Source: Nocardiopsis trehalosi NBRC 14201
GTDB lineage: Bacteria; Actinomycetota; Actinomycetes; Streptosporangiales; Streptosporangiaceae
NCBI RefSeq assembly: GCF_001552555.1
Contig: NZ_BCRK01000001.1
Span: 57,577-121,576, forward strand
Length of the DNA stretch: 64,000 nt
Direction: 5' to 3'
Below are positions 63,696-64,000 of the stretch, in pieces. Positions within the stretch are counted from its first letter, which is position 1. Each line of letters opens with the position of its first letter. The position numbers and the translations under genes are program-made. The notes under the pieces are model-generated. The model was not told the DNA's origin, ran no database searches, and saw only the letters and a list, made by a program, of their open reading frames with translations.

Positions 63696-64000
63696 TCAGT
63701 CGTCGATCGCCTGGTAGAGGGTGGTCCAGAAGTCGTGGATGAGCCGCATCGAGTCCGGGGTGGACATGCCGACCTGGGTGAGGAGGATGCCGGTGACGTC
63801 GTTGACCGGGTCGCCGTAGGTGGAGGTGCCGGCGCCGCCGTCCCAGCCGAACTGCCCGACGGGGGCGTAGTCGCCGCGATAGGTGCGCACCGCCATGCCG
63901 AAGCCCCAGCCGCCCTGCTGGCCCTGGCCGTGCGACAGGTGGACGAGGTCGCGGGCCCACACGCGCATGTCGGCCGTCTGCTGCGGGGTGAGGCGGTGGG
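63696..64000 (-). CDS. Serine hydrolase (beta-lactamase-like), C-terminal part only
   Basis: The gene enters from the right edge, so only its last 101 codons are seen. They read LTPQQTADMRVWARDLVHLS, then GWGFGMAVRTYRGDYAPVGQ and FGWDGGAGTSTYGDPVNDVT, ending MRLIHDFWTTLYQAIDD. GWDGGAGTS is the KTG-equivalent region of class C beta-lactamase-like serine hydrolases. The nucleophile Ser-x-x-Lys lies outside the window. It is a different protein from the serine hydrolase at 24523 (KTG-like region there is HHNGGFAG). Confidence 0.8.
   Translation of the reverse strand, partial: HRLTPQQTADMRVWARDLVHLSHGQGQQGGWGFGMAVRTYRGDYAPVGQFGWDGGAGTSTYGDPVNDVTGILLTQVGMSTPDSMRLIHDFWTTLYQAIDD

Noticed and set aside
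1..64000. CRISPR arrays, rRNA, tRNA, insertion sequences
   Set aside because: No regular repeat-spacer arrays, transposase frames, cloverleaf patterns or rRNA signatures were recognised by eye.

Overview
The window is very GC-rich throughout, with strong G/C third-position bias, GTG starts and many leaderless genes. It encodes families typical of Actinomycetota: a SARP-type regulator, the XRE/DUF397/ATP-binding triad, a CGNR regulator, an LLM F420-type oxidoreductase, a mycothiol-type DinB enzyme, two ECF42/DGPF pairs and two MmyB-type regulators. I infer a filamentous actinomycete chromosome, perhaps Nocardiopsaceae; the genus is a guess. No rRNA, tRNA, CRISPR array, integrase or transposase was seen. 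The region looks like an accessory chromosomal arm made of many one- or two-gene units, most of them a regulator next to or divergent from a small-molecule enzyme.

Layout. 1-13 kb: MerR/methyltransferase, a WYL regulator with a RidA protein, a lipoprotein, a double-domain DUF6924 protein, two TetR genes divergent from a methyltransferase and a DUF418 membrane protein (both with readable operators), and an ABC exporter. 13-20 kb: SnoaL/SDR with a divergent XRE regulator, an APH-like kinase, a two-gene YcaO RiPP operon, and the first ECF42/DGPF pair. 20-40 kb: EEP hydrolase, flavin reductase, an HTH/Clp_N operon, oxidoreductases, serine hydrolase with a divergent MerR gene, two more DUF6924 genes, TipAS-type MerR, a putative Zn protease, epoxide hydrolase and an ABC-F protein. 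40-54 kb: WhiJ-like triad, DHFR-like and AKR/LysR genes, a nitroreductase/MerR pair, the large SARP and metabolic enzymes. 54-64 kb: gene debris, a PucR protein with two HTH modules, erythromycin-esterase-like and CPBP proteins, and the second ECF42/DGPF pair.

The most interesting locus is 16.5-18.1 kb. A 45-residue peptide gene with a strong ribosome binding site overlaps by 11 bp the start of a stand-alone YcaO gene. A perfect 17-bp hairpin begins 9 nt after the peptide stop, a common arrangement for making more precursor than enzyme. The peptide has a Gly/aromatic N-terminus without Cys, Ser or Thr, an acidic middle and an amphipathic C-terminal helix. This resembles the follower-peptide layout of bottromycin more than a leader-core precursor. 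No partner E1/ThiF, TfuA, P450, protease or transporter gene lies beside it.

The window is also rich in readable regulation: a triple TetR operator that contains the start codon of its target, four MerR-type promoters with 19-20 bp spacers, matching ECF42 promoters in front of both ECF42/DGPF pairs, a duplicated 5' leader hairpin shared by two DUF6924 genes, and a three-unit 11-bp tandem repeat of SARP-box type. Four broken genes or fragments (6.9, 50.4, 54.5 and 54.7 kb) show recent decay.
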